Origin: Prevotellaceae bacterium UBA4301
Lineage (GTDB): Bacteria; Bacteroidota; Bacteroidia; Bacteroidales; Bacteroidaceae
Assembly: GCA_002395775.1 (NCBI GenBank)
Contig: DGUV01000053.1
Coordinates: 1 to 10,033, forward strand
Reading direction: 5' to 3'
DNA: 10,033 nt
Shown: in pieces, positions 1 through 6,667 of the stretch
Layout of the letters: each line of letters begins with the position of its first letter
How positions within the stretch are numbered: the stretch's first letter is position 1
Notes under the pieces: model-generated
The model's input: only the letters and a program-made list of their open reading frames with translations
Database searches by the model: none
What the model was told of the DNA's origin: nothing
Made by a program: the position numbers and the translations under genes

Positions 1-737
1 TTTTCATTTTTAATTAGAAGGGACACCGTCCCTTCCTTATACTCCCCATCCTCCAGCGCCGCCTCAAAGGCCACGCGGCAGGGCATACCGGCCACCAGGT
101 TGCCGCCTTCGGGGAAGAGGGAGAGAAGTAATTCGGGTGGAGAGGCTTCTTCCCGGAACTGACGACGCAGTGGGCGCAACGTCATGTCGCGTACGAATTC
201 TCCCTCTTCAAGCGGTTTGTCATAGACAGGGAACACGCGCGAGTACAGTTTCTCATAGTCGCGGAAGAAGTCCTTTACCATGTCCTTGTTAAAGAATCTC
301 ATTTCCGTACTTTTCGCATGGTTGTGTTCCGTCTGTCCCCAGTTGAGCTGCCAGCGCGTGTAGGCCCGCAGTTCGAAGTATCCCGAATACAGCGTGTCGG
401 GCAGGGCAAAGAAACCGCTGCCCCTTCCGTCGCGCATCTCCACTAATTTACGTTCTACAAGGAAACCGTCGTGGTTCCACAGTTCGGCATACAGCACACG
501 GCTGATCCTGCTCGGCCGTCCGCTGTTCGTCCGCCGCGTGAATGCTGAGAACCAAATGGTGTCGCCCAGGAAGTAGCAAGTATTGTCCATCTGCACGAAC
601 ACCTTCTCCTGCGGTATGCGTTCCCCAAAGAGCCGAACCCGTTCGGCCAGGCGCGTAAGTCCCGAATCCGCAGGTTCTTGCCCCATTCCCACGAATGAAA
701 ACAGGCTCAGCAGAAGGAAGATACTTGTGCCTTTCAT
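1..737 (-). CDS. MG2-domain (alpha-2-macroglobulin-like) exported protein, N-terminal part only
   Basis: The reading frame starts at the ATG at 737-735 and stays open for 245 codons to the left edge, so the C-terminus is missing. Residues 1-20 look like a signal peptide (MKGT, then hydrophobic IFLLLSLFSFVGMG, likely cut near G-Q-E). Around residues 44-66 the pattern EKVFVQMDNTCYFLGDTIWF is the hallmark of the MG2 beta-sandwich found in alpha-2-macroglobulin relatives and in large Bacteroidales envelope proteins. LFPEGGNLVAGMP (residues 207-219) is the next conserved block of that family. Known relatives are usually some 800 or more residues long, often with a TonB-receptor plug-like domain further on, and their role in the envelope is poorly defined. 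A promoter match lies just upstream, so this gene can be transcribed on its own. The last visible codons carry a hairpin and AT-rich sequence (3-35). The family is fairly sure; the function is unknown. Confidence 0.85.
   Translation of the reverse strand, partial: MKGTSIFLLLSLFSFVGMGQEPADSGLTRLAERVRLFGERIPQEKVFVQMDNTCYFLGDTIWFSAFTRRTNSGRPSRISRVLYAELWNHDGFLVERKLVEMRDGRGSGFFALPDTLYSGYFELRAYTRWQLNWGQTEHNHAKSTEMRFFNKDMVKDFFRDYEKLYSRVFPVYDKPLEEGEFVRDMTLRPLRRQFREEASPPELLLSLFPEGGNLVAGMPCRVAFEAALEDGEYKEGTVSLLIKNE
3..35. repeat. Hairpin plus AT-rich microrepeat inside the MG2 gene
   Basis: Bases 17-35 form a perfect 8-bp stem (GAAGGGAC / GTCCCTTC) with a 3-base loop. Directly beside it, 3-15 reads TTCATTTTTAATT, which resembles the intergenic microrepeats at 1842-1854 and 6694-6706. 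The whole lies within the open MG2 frame (around residues 234-245). Because the window ends here, its full extent is not visible. Confidence 0.5.
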
Positions 738-753
738 CGATTAGTGATTTCTG

Positions 754-763
754 GTTCGCGAAC
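754..763. promoter_or_regulatory. Perfect 10-bp palindrome at the presumed start of MG2 transcription
   Basis: GTTCGCGAAC is a perfect inverted repeat that overlaps the downstream end of the -7 box (763-770) and the expected transcription start. Its position would suit an operator, but it is short and no regulator is visible nearby. Chance is a real alternative. Confidence 0.3.
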
Positions 764-794
764 AAAATTACGGATTATTTACGTTAATTTCAAG
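763..794 (-). promoter_or_regulatory. Bacteroides-type promoter of the MG2 gene
   Basis: Read on the minus strand, 763-770 is TAATTTTG, an exact match to the Bacteroides -7 consensus TAnnTTTG. Twenty bases upstream, 791-794 reads CTTG, an acceptable -33 element. Transcription would begin near 756, giving a leader of about 20 bases before the ATG at 737. The call rests on consensus match and spacing only. Confidence 0.65.
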
Positions 795-867
795 TTCTGC
801 GCCAAGTTTTACCTCAAACCCGTTCTGAATGGTGGCACCTTGAGGGGCGCAGAATGAAGTTTTACCT
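795..867. repeat. Composite inverted and direct repeat upstream of the MG2 promoter
   Basis: TTCTGCGCC (795-803) is the exact reverse complement of GGCGCAGAA (846-854). Nested inside, CCTCAA (812-817) pairs with TTGAGG (840-845), leaving an 8-base bulge on one side. An 11-base direct repeat, AAGTTTTACCT, occurs at 804-814 and 857-867. The structure lies in the 218-base gap between the DUF3108 gene and the MG2 gene, touching the -33 box. It could be a terminator-like structure for the upstream gene, a regulatory fold or a small repeat element. It lacks the T-run of a classical terminator. Confidence 0.55.
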
Positions 868-955
868 TTCTTCTGCTCATTTATTTAGTTACAGATTCGT
901 ACTACATTGTTTTCTCGCCTACAATACATTACTTCACTATGTAGCTATGCTTTCC

Positions 956-1786
956 TTATTCCTTCACGATGCTGGTCTGGGGATTGCGAAGGCCTGTGGC
1001 GGACTTGAGATAGGCCTTGGCCACGCCGAAGCGGAGGTTGAGGTCGAGGCGGACGGGGATGTGGTTGAGGTCGTCGGTGATGTAGAAGGTGACGACTTCC
1101 TTTTCCTTGCCGCGACTGTTCTTCTCAAGATAGGAGAAGACGAGGCAGCGATAGGTGACGGGGTGGTCGCCCTCGGTGGTGAACTCCTTGATGCCACGAT
1201 AGATGAGGGTTTCCTGCTTGACACGGTCGCCGTCGGCCAGGAGGAAGGGGGTGCGCTGACCCTTGACGAAGTCGCTGGCATGGAACGAGCGGGCGCGCAT
1301 CATCATGCTAATCATGTCGAAGGCACACTCGGCGGTGCGGTTGTCGGCCTCAGTGATGCGGCCGTCGCCGTGGCGATAGCGCTGGTGGAGGGTGGTCTGG
1401 CCGCCGGAGTAGTGGTAAGTGATTTCGTTGAAGCGATATTTACCGCCTTCGTTGGCTCCCTTGCGATAGAAGAGGGGGACAACTTGGGGGGTGAAGACGG
1501 AGCGCAGGGTGTCGCGCATGGTGAACCAGCGGTCGATGCGCCCCGAGGTGCGGGTGATGAGGTCGGACTGGAAGGCCGACTGGCCCTGATGGGTGGTCTT
1601 CTTGGTGGTGAGGGTGGCGGTGCCGGCGGTTTTCCAGATGAACTTCCAGTTGAAATAGAGCTTATAGTCGAGGCGTTCGCCGTCCTGGAAGGCAGTGTTC
1701 TTGACGGGGCACTGGGCAGAGAGAAATTGGGAAAATGAGAAAATGAGAAAATGAGAAAGCAGGATGATGAGAATATTCTTTTTCAT
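956..1786 (-). CDS. DUF3108 domain-containing periplasmic protein
   Basis: This encodes 276 residues, of which 1-24 form a signal peptide (MKKN, then a long I/L/F/S-rich core ending L-S-A before Q-C). C26 is not in a proper lipobox, so signal peptidase I cleavage is more likely than lipidation. The mature protein opens with the block GERLDYKLYFNWKFIWKTAG (residues 36-55) and ends with ITDDLNHIPVRLDLNLRFGVAKAYL, both typical of the DUF3108 family, predicted beta-rich envelope proteins of unknown function. Its length is usual for the family. It follows the Ig-like lipoprotein gene after 116 bases with no clear promoter between them, so it may be cotranscribed. The oddity is an 8-bp tandem repeat encoding residues 10-19 of the signal peptide. 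Family call is confident; no function is offered. Confidence 0.9.
   Translation of the reverse strand: MKKNILIILLSHFLIFSFSQFLSAQCPVKNTAFQDGERLDYKLYFNWKFIWKTAGTATLTTKKTTHQGQSAFQSDLITRTSGRIDRWFTMRDTLRSVFTPQVVPLFYRKGANEGGKYRFNEITYHYSGGQTTLHQRYRHGDGRITEADNRTAECAFDMISMMMRARSFHASDFVKGQRTPFLLADGDRVKQETLIYRGIKEFTTEGDHPVTYRCLVFSYLEKNSRGKEKEVVTFYITDDLNHIPVRLDLNLRFGVAKAYLKSATGLRNPQTSIVKE
1731..1758. repeat. 8-bp tandem repeat in the DUF3108 signal-peptide region
   Basis: Three perfect copies of GAAAATGA (1731-1738, 1739-1746, 1747-1754) are followed by a partial GAAA. A degenerate copy, GAAATTGG (1723-1730), comes just before. On the coding strand the unit is TTTTCTCA-like and encodes the hydrophobic core (LSHFLIFSFS). 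Eight is not a multiple of three, so gain or loss of one unit would shift the reading frame within the signal peptide. Confidence 0.8.
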
Positions 1787-1902
1787 AGTCGTACGCTTTT
1801 GTTTTCTAATATGATGTCTTAAATTCCAAAATGTTTAATTCTTCATTGTCAATTGTTCATCGCCCATTTCGTATTTTGAATTATCAATTACGCATTCCAG
1901 CC
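1787..1902. repeat. AT-rich microrepeat spacer between lipoprotein and DUF3108 genes
   Basis: The 116 bases hold overlapping short AT-rich words (TTCATTGTCAATT at 1842-1854, GAATTATCAATTACGCATT further right), the mosaic style of many Bacteroidales spacers. I find no TAnnTTTG box ahead of the DUF3108 start and no hairpin followed by a T-run. It is probably read through from the upstream gene. Confidence 0.45.
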
Positions 1903-3888
1903 CTACTTCCCTCTCCGCTTTTCCTCCATGCGCTGGCGGTTTTTGTCCTTGACGGTCTTTTCCTTGTCGGCCTTTTGCTTGGTGATGGCTTTGGGCTTTT
2001 GGGCGGCGAGGGGGATGGAGCGGAAGTTCCAGTCCTGCTCCACCTCGAACTTGGCCCTCAGAGGTATGGGCTTCGGGAAATAGAAGACTTCCTCGGGGTC
2101 GGTGAGTGTCTGATAGTGGCCTGTGTCCCAACGGCCGTTGCGGTTGCGGTCGATGAACATGCGCATGTAGTATTCGCCGGGCTTGAGGTAGAAGAAATCG
2201 GCACGGCCCTCGGTGGCTCGCACTTCGGCCACAGGCTTGTCGCTCTTGTTGAGGAGTTGCACGACGTAGTCCACCGTGTCGTTGAGCTGGGCGCCGACGA
2301 GGCGGACAAAGATGGCTCCGAACTCGTCGAGGGAGCGCACGCGCAGGTCGGTGCGGACGGAGGTATTGGAATTACCGAGGACGCCACGAATGGCCAGGCT
2401 ATCGATCTCGAACCTGTAGCGTTCCTGGGGTTCCCATTCGGCATAGAGCCGCCACTGGCGCACCTGCCCGGGCACGGGCTGGAAGAGGAAGGGGGCGGGG
2501 ACGAAATCGGAATCGACCCGATGGAAGAAGCGGACATGGCTAAGATCGACCTCACGGACGGGCTCGCTAAAGGTGAAGGTGACGTTCTGGTTGGGGTCGA
2601 TGGTGCCTGAGGGGCGGGCTTGATAGGTGAGGAACTGCACCTCGTAGGGGTTGTCCTCGTGGCGGACGTTGCCCTTGCTGCGCTTGATTTCCTTCTCGCG
2701 TTGCTTGCGCCATTCTTCGGACTGCTTCTGACGCTCGCGCTCGAGTCGGGCGTGGGTCTCCTTGGGCACGAGTTCGAGTGTATCGGTGCGGTTGCGGTCG
2801 ATGCCCAGCGTGTCGGTCTCGGGATAGCTGAGGAGGAAGGAGAGGGTGTCGGGATAGGCCACGAGAGTGTCGGTAATCCAGTAGGTGATGGTGTCGTTGT
2901 GCAACGAGGGCTCGGGAATGAGCACGCGGCTGGCATCGAAGCCTATGCCCTGGATGAGGGGGAGTGTGTCCTGCGGGGCGGTGAAGTAGAGGGTGAACGA
3001 CTCGGGCACCTTGCGCTCTTCCTTGAGCCGATGTTTGTCCTGTCCCTCCTCGAGGAAGGAACGGAGCACGAGGTTGTCGGGATAGTAGTGGATGAAGGGC
3101 ACCATGCGTATCTTCTCGATGGTGGCAGTGTCGTACCAGACGGTGTCGGGGCGAATGTCGGGACGTTGCGAAGTGGAGAAGCTGACGGTGTCGAAGGCCA
3201 GGCGTTCCGACTTCTGGCTGAAGCGATAGTTGCCGTCCATGTCCTGTAGGGCAAAGACGCGGTAACGGCCGTCCTTGACGCCCTTGACGGTGAACTGGCC
3301 GCTGCCGTTGGTGCGGGCCACGCGCATGAGGGGCTGGGTCTGGAAGAGAGAGTCGTGGAAGAGGGAGTCGGCAGGATGGAGACCCACGAGGATGCCCTTG
3401 ACGGGTTCCAGGTTCTCGGCATTGAGTATGGTGCCCGAGACTTCCATGGTGTCGATGGCGGGGCCGGTGCTGAACGAGTAGGTGTACTTGCCCAGGGGGT
3501 TGCCTTCGTTGTTATCGACAATGGCATCGCTGAAGTCGATGGTGTAGGTGGTGTTGGGGCGGAGGGTGTCGTAGAGGTCTATCTTCACGCGCTTGCCCAC
3601 GGTACGAATGTTGGGCATCTCGATTTGAGGGGGAGAGACCACCACCTTTTCGCTGGCATTCTCCATCTTGATGTATTCGTCAAAGAGGATGCTTATCTTC
3701 TTGTGGTCGTTCATCACGGCCTTGTTGGCAGGAGAGCACTCAACCACACGCGGGGGGGTCTCGTCATAGGGTCCCCCGTCGGGGGTGCCGATGCTGGCGC
3801 AGGCTGCAAGGAGAATGGCCGGCCCCATCCCGAGTCCCTTCCCGAGGGAAGGGCATAAATATGATTGTATCCATTGTTTTATACTCAT
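1903..3888 (-). CDS. Ig-like (Big_5) domain lipoprotein
   Basis: This encodes 661 residues. LLAAC (26-30) is a lipobox, and the mature start at C30 (CASIGTPDGGPYDETPP) is typical of a Bacteroidales surface or periplasmic lipoprotein family. Residues 45-140 form a Big_5 Ig-like domain (PPRVVECSPANKA, ISILFDEYI, LRPNTTYTIDF, YSFSTGP). Residues 148-220 resemble a carboxypeptidase-regulatory/transthyretin-like fold (VSGTILNAENLEPVKGILV, TNGSGQFTVKGVKDGRYRVFAL). A highly charged stretch (380-412) precedes a second Ig-like segment with TFTFSEPV (437-444). DRNRNGRWDTG (580-590) is like the loops of SdrD/Cna-B-type repeats. The last 30 residues are rich in K and R. The oddity is that residues 12-22 (CPSLGKGLGMG) come from a REP-like hairpin and break up the signal peptide, leaving only PAILLAA as a hydrophobic core. 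The biological role is unknown. Confidence 0.92.
   Translation of the reverse strand: MSIKQWIQSYLCPSLGKGLGMGPAILLAACASIGTPDGGPYDETPPRVVECSPANKAVMNDHKKISILFDEYIKMENASEKVVVSPPQIEMPNIRTVGKRVKIDLYDTLRPNTTYTIDFSDAIVDNNEGNPLGKYTYSFSTGPAIDTMEVSGTILNAENLEPVKGILVGLHPADSLFHDSLFQTQPLMRVARTNGSGQFTVKGVKDGRYRVFALQDMDGNYRFSQKSERLAFDTVSFSTSQRPDIRPDTVWYDTATIEKIRMVPFIHYYPDNLVLRSFLEEGQDKHRLKEERKVPESFTLYFTAPQDTLPLIQGIGFDASRVLIPEPSLHNDTITYWITDTLVAYPDTLSFLLSYPETDTLGIDRNRTDTLELVPKETHARLERERQKQSEEWRKQREKEIKRSKGNVRHEDNPYEVQFLTYQARPSGTIDPNQNVTFTFSEPVREVDLSHVRFFHRVDSDFVPAPFLFQPVPGQVRQWRLYAEWEPQERYRFEIDSLAIRGVLGNSNTSVRTDLRVRSLDEFGAIFVRLVGAQLNDTVDYVVQLLNKSDKPVAEVRATEGRADFFYLKPGEYYMRMFIDRNRNGRWDTGHYQTLTDPEEVFYFPKPIPLRAKFEVEQDWNFRSIPLAAQKPKAITKQKADKEKTVKDKNRQRMEEKRRGK
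3823..3853 (-). repeat. REP-like GC-rich hairpin element inside the lipoprotein signal peptide
   Basis: Bases 3836-3853 are CCCTTCCC-GA-GGGAAGGG, an 8-bp perfect stem around two central bases, followed by a GC-rich tail to 3823. On the coding strand it is translated as roughly PSLGKGLGMG. An inverted, diverged copy lies at 3921-3953, about two thirds identical by eye with one gap. Confidence 0.65.
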
Positions 3889-3920
3889 AGGTCTGGCTTA
3901 AGAGTTTAGTTCTTGACTAC

Positions 3921-3953
3921 TCCTTCCTTTGGAGAGACACGGAGGGACGGGGG
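3921..3953 (+). repeat. Second, diverged copy of the REP-like element, inverted
   Basis: On the plus strand 3921-3953 (TCCTTCCTTTGGAGAGACAC, then GGAGGGACGGGG) lines up with the minus-strand reading of 3823-3853 at about two thirds of positions. It fills half of the 67-base gap between the GH3 gene and the lipoprotein gene and ends two bases from the GH3 stop codon. The hairpin has largely decayed. Confidence 0.5.
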
Positions 3954-3955
3954 CC

Positions 3956-5467
3956 CTAAGAGGCGTTCAGCCCCAATATCTGTTCAATAATCCGCCTGTC
4001 GTTTGAGAGCCGGGGCACCTTGTGCTGTCCGCCTAACTTGCCCTGGCTTCGCAACCATTCATCGAAGACTCCACGACGGGCAGGGATGACCTGGAGGCGC
4101 TGAAGGGTGATGTCCTTGTAGCGCTTGGCCTCGTAGTCGCTGTTGAGGGTCTGCAGGGCCAGGTCGAGGCGCTGGGCAAAGGCTTCGAGGTCGCGGGGCG
4201 GGCGCGAGAACTCGATGAGCCACTGATGACGGCACTGGCCATGCTCGTCCATGAAGACGGGGGCTGCGGTGTATTCGCGCACCTCGGCATCGGTCGATTT
4301 GCATGCTACGTCCAACCCGCGCTCGGCATTATCGACAATGAGCTCCTCGCCAAAGGCGTTGATGAACGACTTTGTGCGGCCCGTGATGATGAACTTGTAG
4401 GGCCGCAGGCTGGTGAAGCGCACGGTGTCGCCAATCTGGTAGCGCCAGAGGCCGCTGCTGGTGGTGATGACCATGGCATAGTTCTGCCCAGTCTCCACGC
4501 CCCAAAGGGGGACGACGGTGGGATTGTCGCGGCCCAGTTCGCTCATGGGGATGAACTCATAGAAGACTCCGTAGTCCACCATGAGGCTCATGGAGGAGTC
4601 GGAGGGGTCATCCTGCAGGCCAAAGAAGCCTTCCGAGGCATTGTAGGTCTCCATGTAGTGCATGTGCGGACTGGTGATGAGTCGGTGGTACTGCTCACGA
4701 TAGGGGGTGAAGGCCACGCCACCATGAAAGAAGACTTCCAGGTGGGGCCAGACCTCCTCGAGGTGGGTCTTTCCCGAGAGTTCCATCACGCGGTCGAGCA
4801 CAGAGAGCATCCAAGAAGGCACTCCACTCAGGTTGGTCACATCCTTCCCCATGGCTTCGTGGGCTATGCAGTCGCGCTTCAGCTCAAAATCGCCAAGCAG
4901 GGCCGTGCGCTTGCTGGGCACACGAATGAGATTGACCAGCGGATTGATGTTCTCGATGAGTATGGCGCTGAGATCGCCCACGAGCGAATGCTTCAGGTTG
5001 TAGTTGGGGGCGTGGCTGCCACCCAGAATGAGGGCGCGCCCGTCGAAGATGCGGCTATCGCGATTGTTGCGCAGATACCATACCACGGCATCGGTGCCAC
5101 CCCGATAGTGGGTGTCGCGCAACCCTTGGCGGCTGACGGGGATGAACTTGCTCTTGTCGTTGGTGGTTCCGCTCGACTTGGCATACCAGCGAACCATCCC
5201 CGGCCACAGCACATTGCGCTCGCCATGGCGCATGCGGTCGATGTAGCCCTTCAGTTCCTCATAGGTGTTGACGGGCGACGAAGCGGCAAACTGCTCATAG
5301 GACTCCACCCTGTCGAACCCATGCTCCCAGCCCCACAAGGTCTGGCGCCCCTGTGCCAGAAGTCGGCTGAGGGCCTTGCGCTGCATCTCCTCGGGCTCGG
5401 TGGCATAGCGGTCGAGCTGATGCTGACGAGGCACGAACAGGTTACGGATCAGTTTTGTCTTATTCAT
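3956..5467 (-). CDS. GH3-family acyl-adenylating enzyme (auxin-responsive GH3 homologue)
   Basis: This encodes 503 residues with the features of the GH3 branch of the ANL adenylating enzymes: the ATP-binding loop YAKSSGTTNDKSKFIPV (95-111), YNASEGFFG (275-283), WRYQIGDTVRF (341-351) and the hinge region ITGRTKSFINAFGEEL (361-376) leading to the small C-terminal domain. In plants, GH3 proteins activate carboxylic acids such as indole-3-acetate or jasmonate with ATP and join them to amino acids. The substrates of bacterial homologues are not known to me, and none can be read from the sequence. There is no signal peptide, so the enzyme should be cytoplasmic. Its ATG follows the stop codon of the aminotransferase gene after 3 bases, so the two are almost certainly cotranscribed. 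Length is a little below that of plant GH3 enzymes. The family is sure; the reaction is inferred only at class level. Confidence 0.94.
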   Translation of the reverse strand: MNKTKLIRNLFVPRQHQLDRYATEPEEMQRKALSRLLAQGRQTLWGWEHGFDRVESYEQFAASSPVNTYEELKGYIDRMRHGERNVLWPGMVRWYAKSSGTTNDKSKFIPVSRQGLRDTHYRGGTDAVVWYLRNNRDSRIFDGRALILGGSHAPNYNLKHSLVGDLSAILIENINPLVNLIRVPSKRTALLGDFELKRDCIAHEAMGKDVTNLSGVPSWMLSVLDRVMELSGKTHLEEVWPHLEVFFHGGVAFTPYREQYHRLITSPHMHYMETYNASEGFFGLQDDPSDSSMSLMVDYGVFYEFIPMSELGRDNPTVVPLWGVETGQNYAMVITTSSGLWRYQIGDTVRFTSLRPYKFIITGRTKSFINAFGEELIVDNAERGLDVACKSTDAEVREYTAAPVFMDEHGQCRHQWLIEFSRPPRDLEAFAQRLDLALQTLNSDYEAKRYKDITLQRLQVIPARRGVFDEWLRSQGKLGGQHKVPRLSNDRRIIEQILGLNAS

Positions 5468-5470
5468 CGA

Positions 5471-6667
5471 CTATTTCAGTCTGGCCAGCGTCTCCTTGAT
5501 GCGGCGCAGGGCCTCAACAATGTTCTCGTCGCTGGTGGCATAGCTCATGCGGAAACATTCGGGCGAACCAAAGGCATCGCCACCAACCGTGGCCACATGA
5601 CCCACCTCAAGGAGATACATGGCAAGGTCGCTGCTGGAATTGATGACGCGGTCGCCGTCGCGCTTTCCAAAGAAACTGCTGCACTTGGGGAACAGATAGA
5701 ATGCCCCCTGAGGTTCGTTGACTTCCAGTCCGGGAATCTCACGGGCCAGTTTCACAATCAGGTTCTTGCGACGCTCAAAGGCAAGACGCATCTCCTCAAC
5801 ACACTCTTGGGGTCCGGAGAAGGCGGCCTCGGCAGCCTTCTGGCTGACGCTGCACGGGCCACTGGTGTACTGGCCCTGCAACTTGTTGCAGCCCTTCACC
5901 ACCCATTCGGGAGCAGCGATGAAACCAATGCGCCAACCTGTCATGGCATAGGCTTTCGAAACGCCGTTGATGATGACCACGCGGTCCTTCAGCTCGGGGA
6001 ACTGGGCCATGGAGGCATGCTCGCCAATGTAATTGATGTGTTCATAAATCTCGTCGGCCAGAACCATGACTTGCTCATGGCGAAGGAGCACATCCTTCAG
6101 CCCCTCAAGTTCCTTTCTGCTATAGACCGCACCCGTGGGGTTGCTGGGCGAGCAGAGGATGAGCGCGCGAGTGCGCGGAGTGATGGCAGCCTCGAGTTGC
6201 TCGGGCGTAATCTTGAAGTCCTGCTCGATGCCAGCCTCAATGGTGACGGGCTTTCCGTCGGCCAGGAGCACCATCTGGGGATAGCTTACCCAGTAGGGCG
6301 CAGGGATGATGACCTCGTCGCCCTCGTTCACCAGTGCCATGATGGCATTGCAAACACTTTGCTTGGCACCATTGGAACAAAGAATCTGGGCAGGCGTGTA
6401 GTCAACCCCGTTTTCCCGCTTCAGCTTTTCGACAATGGCCTGTCGCAAGCCCGGATAGCCAGGTACGGGAGAATAGCGGCTCCAGTTGTCGCGGACAGCC
6501 TGGATGGCGGCCTCCTTGATGTGGTCGGGCGTGTTGAAATCAGGTTCGCCCACACTCATGTTGATGATGTCGATGCCCTGCGCCTTCAGTTCGCTACTGC
6601 GCTGGCTCATGGCCAGAGTGGCGCTGGGAGACAGACGATTAAGACGCTCTGAAAGTTGTGTTCCCAT
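5471..6667 (-). CDS. Class I/II PLP-dependent aminotransferase (aspartate aminotransferase-like)
   Basis: This 398-residue fold type I aminotransferase belongs to the subgroup of bacterial aspartate or aspartate/prephenate aminotransferases. Visible signatures are VGEPDFNTPDHI (39-50), SNPTGA with the PLP-contacting Asn176, LADEIYEH with Asp205 for the pyridine nitrogen, NGVSKAYAMTGWRIGF with the Schiff-base Lys238, and Arg373 in CFRMSYATS for the substrate alpha-carboxylate. It would move an amino group between an amino acid and a 2-oxo acid in the cytoplasm, most likely aspartate with 2-oxoglutarate, though an aromatic or prephenate substrate cannot be excluded. The start at 6667 gives the usual N-terminus (QLSERLNRLSPSATLAM). 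The GH3 gene follows after 3 bases; ribBA lies 61 bases upstream. Nothing is truncated or missing. Confidence 0.96.
   Translation of the reverse strand: MGTQLSERLNRLSPSATLAMSQRSSELKAQGIDIINMSVGEPDFNTPDHIKEAAIQAVRDNWSRYSPVPGYPGLRQAIVEKLKRENGVDYTPAQILCSNGAKQSVCNAIMALVNEGDEVIIPAPYWVSYPQMVLLADGKPVTIEAGIEQDFKITPEQLEAAITPRTRALILCSPSNPTGAVYSRKELEGLKDVLLRHEQVMVLADEIYEHINYIGEHASMAQFPELKDRVVIINGVSKAYAMTGWRIGFIAAPEWVVKGCNKLQGQYTSGPCSVSQKAAEAAFSGPQECVEEMRLAFERRKNLIVKLAREIPGLEVNEPQGAFYLFPKCSSFFGKRDGDRVINSSSDLAMYLLEVGHVATVGGDAFGSPECFRMSYATSDENIVEALRRIKETLARLK

Noticed and set aside
448..765. Minus-strand 105-codon frame beginning MFANQKSL
   Set aside because: It is out of frame with the MG2 gene, which has the signal peptide and MG2 motifs, and it starts upstream of the presumed transcription start.
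854..1738. Plus-strand open frame of 294 codons opposite the DUF3108 gene
   Set aside because: The DUF3108 frame has a signal peptide and family motifs. The opposite frame is low-complexity V/A/G/E-rich sequence typical of a complement frame.
3798..3828. Internal start at Met21 of the lipoprotein gene, which would skip the repeat-derived residues
   Set aside because: It would leave only nine residues before the lipid-bearing cysteine and no positively charged n-region, too short for a working lipoprotein signal peptide.
4226..6652. Plus-strand open frame of 808 codons as a real protein gene
   Set aside because: It lies entirely opposite two complete, well-recognised enzyme genes, has no recognisable domain, and its product is rich in H, A, G, V and E as expected for the complement of biased codons.
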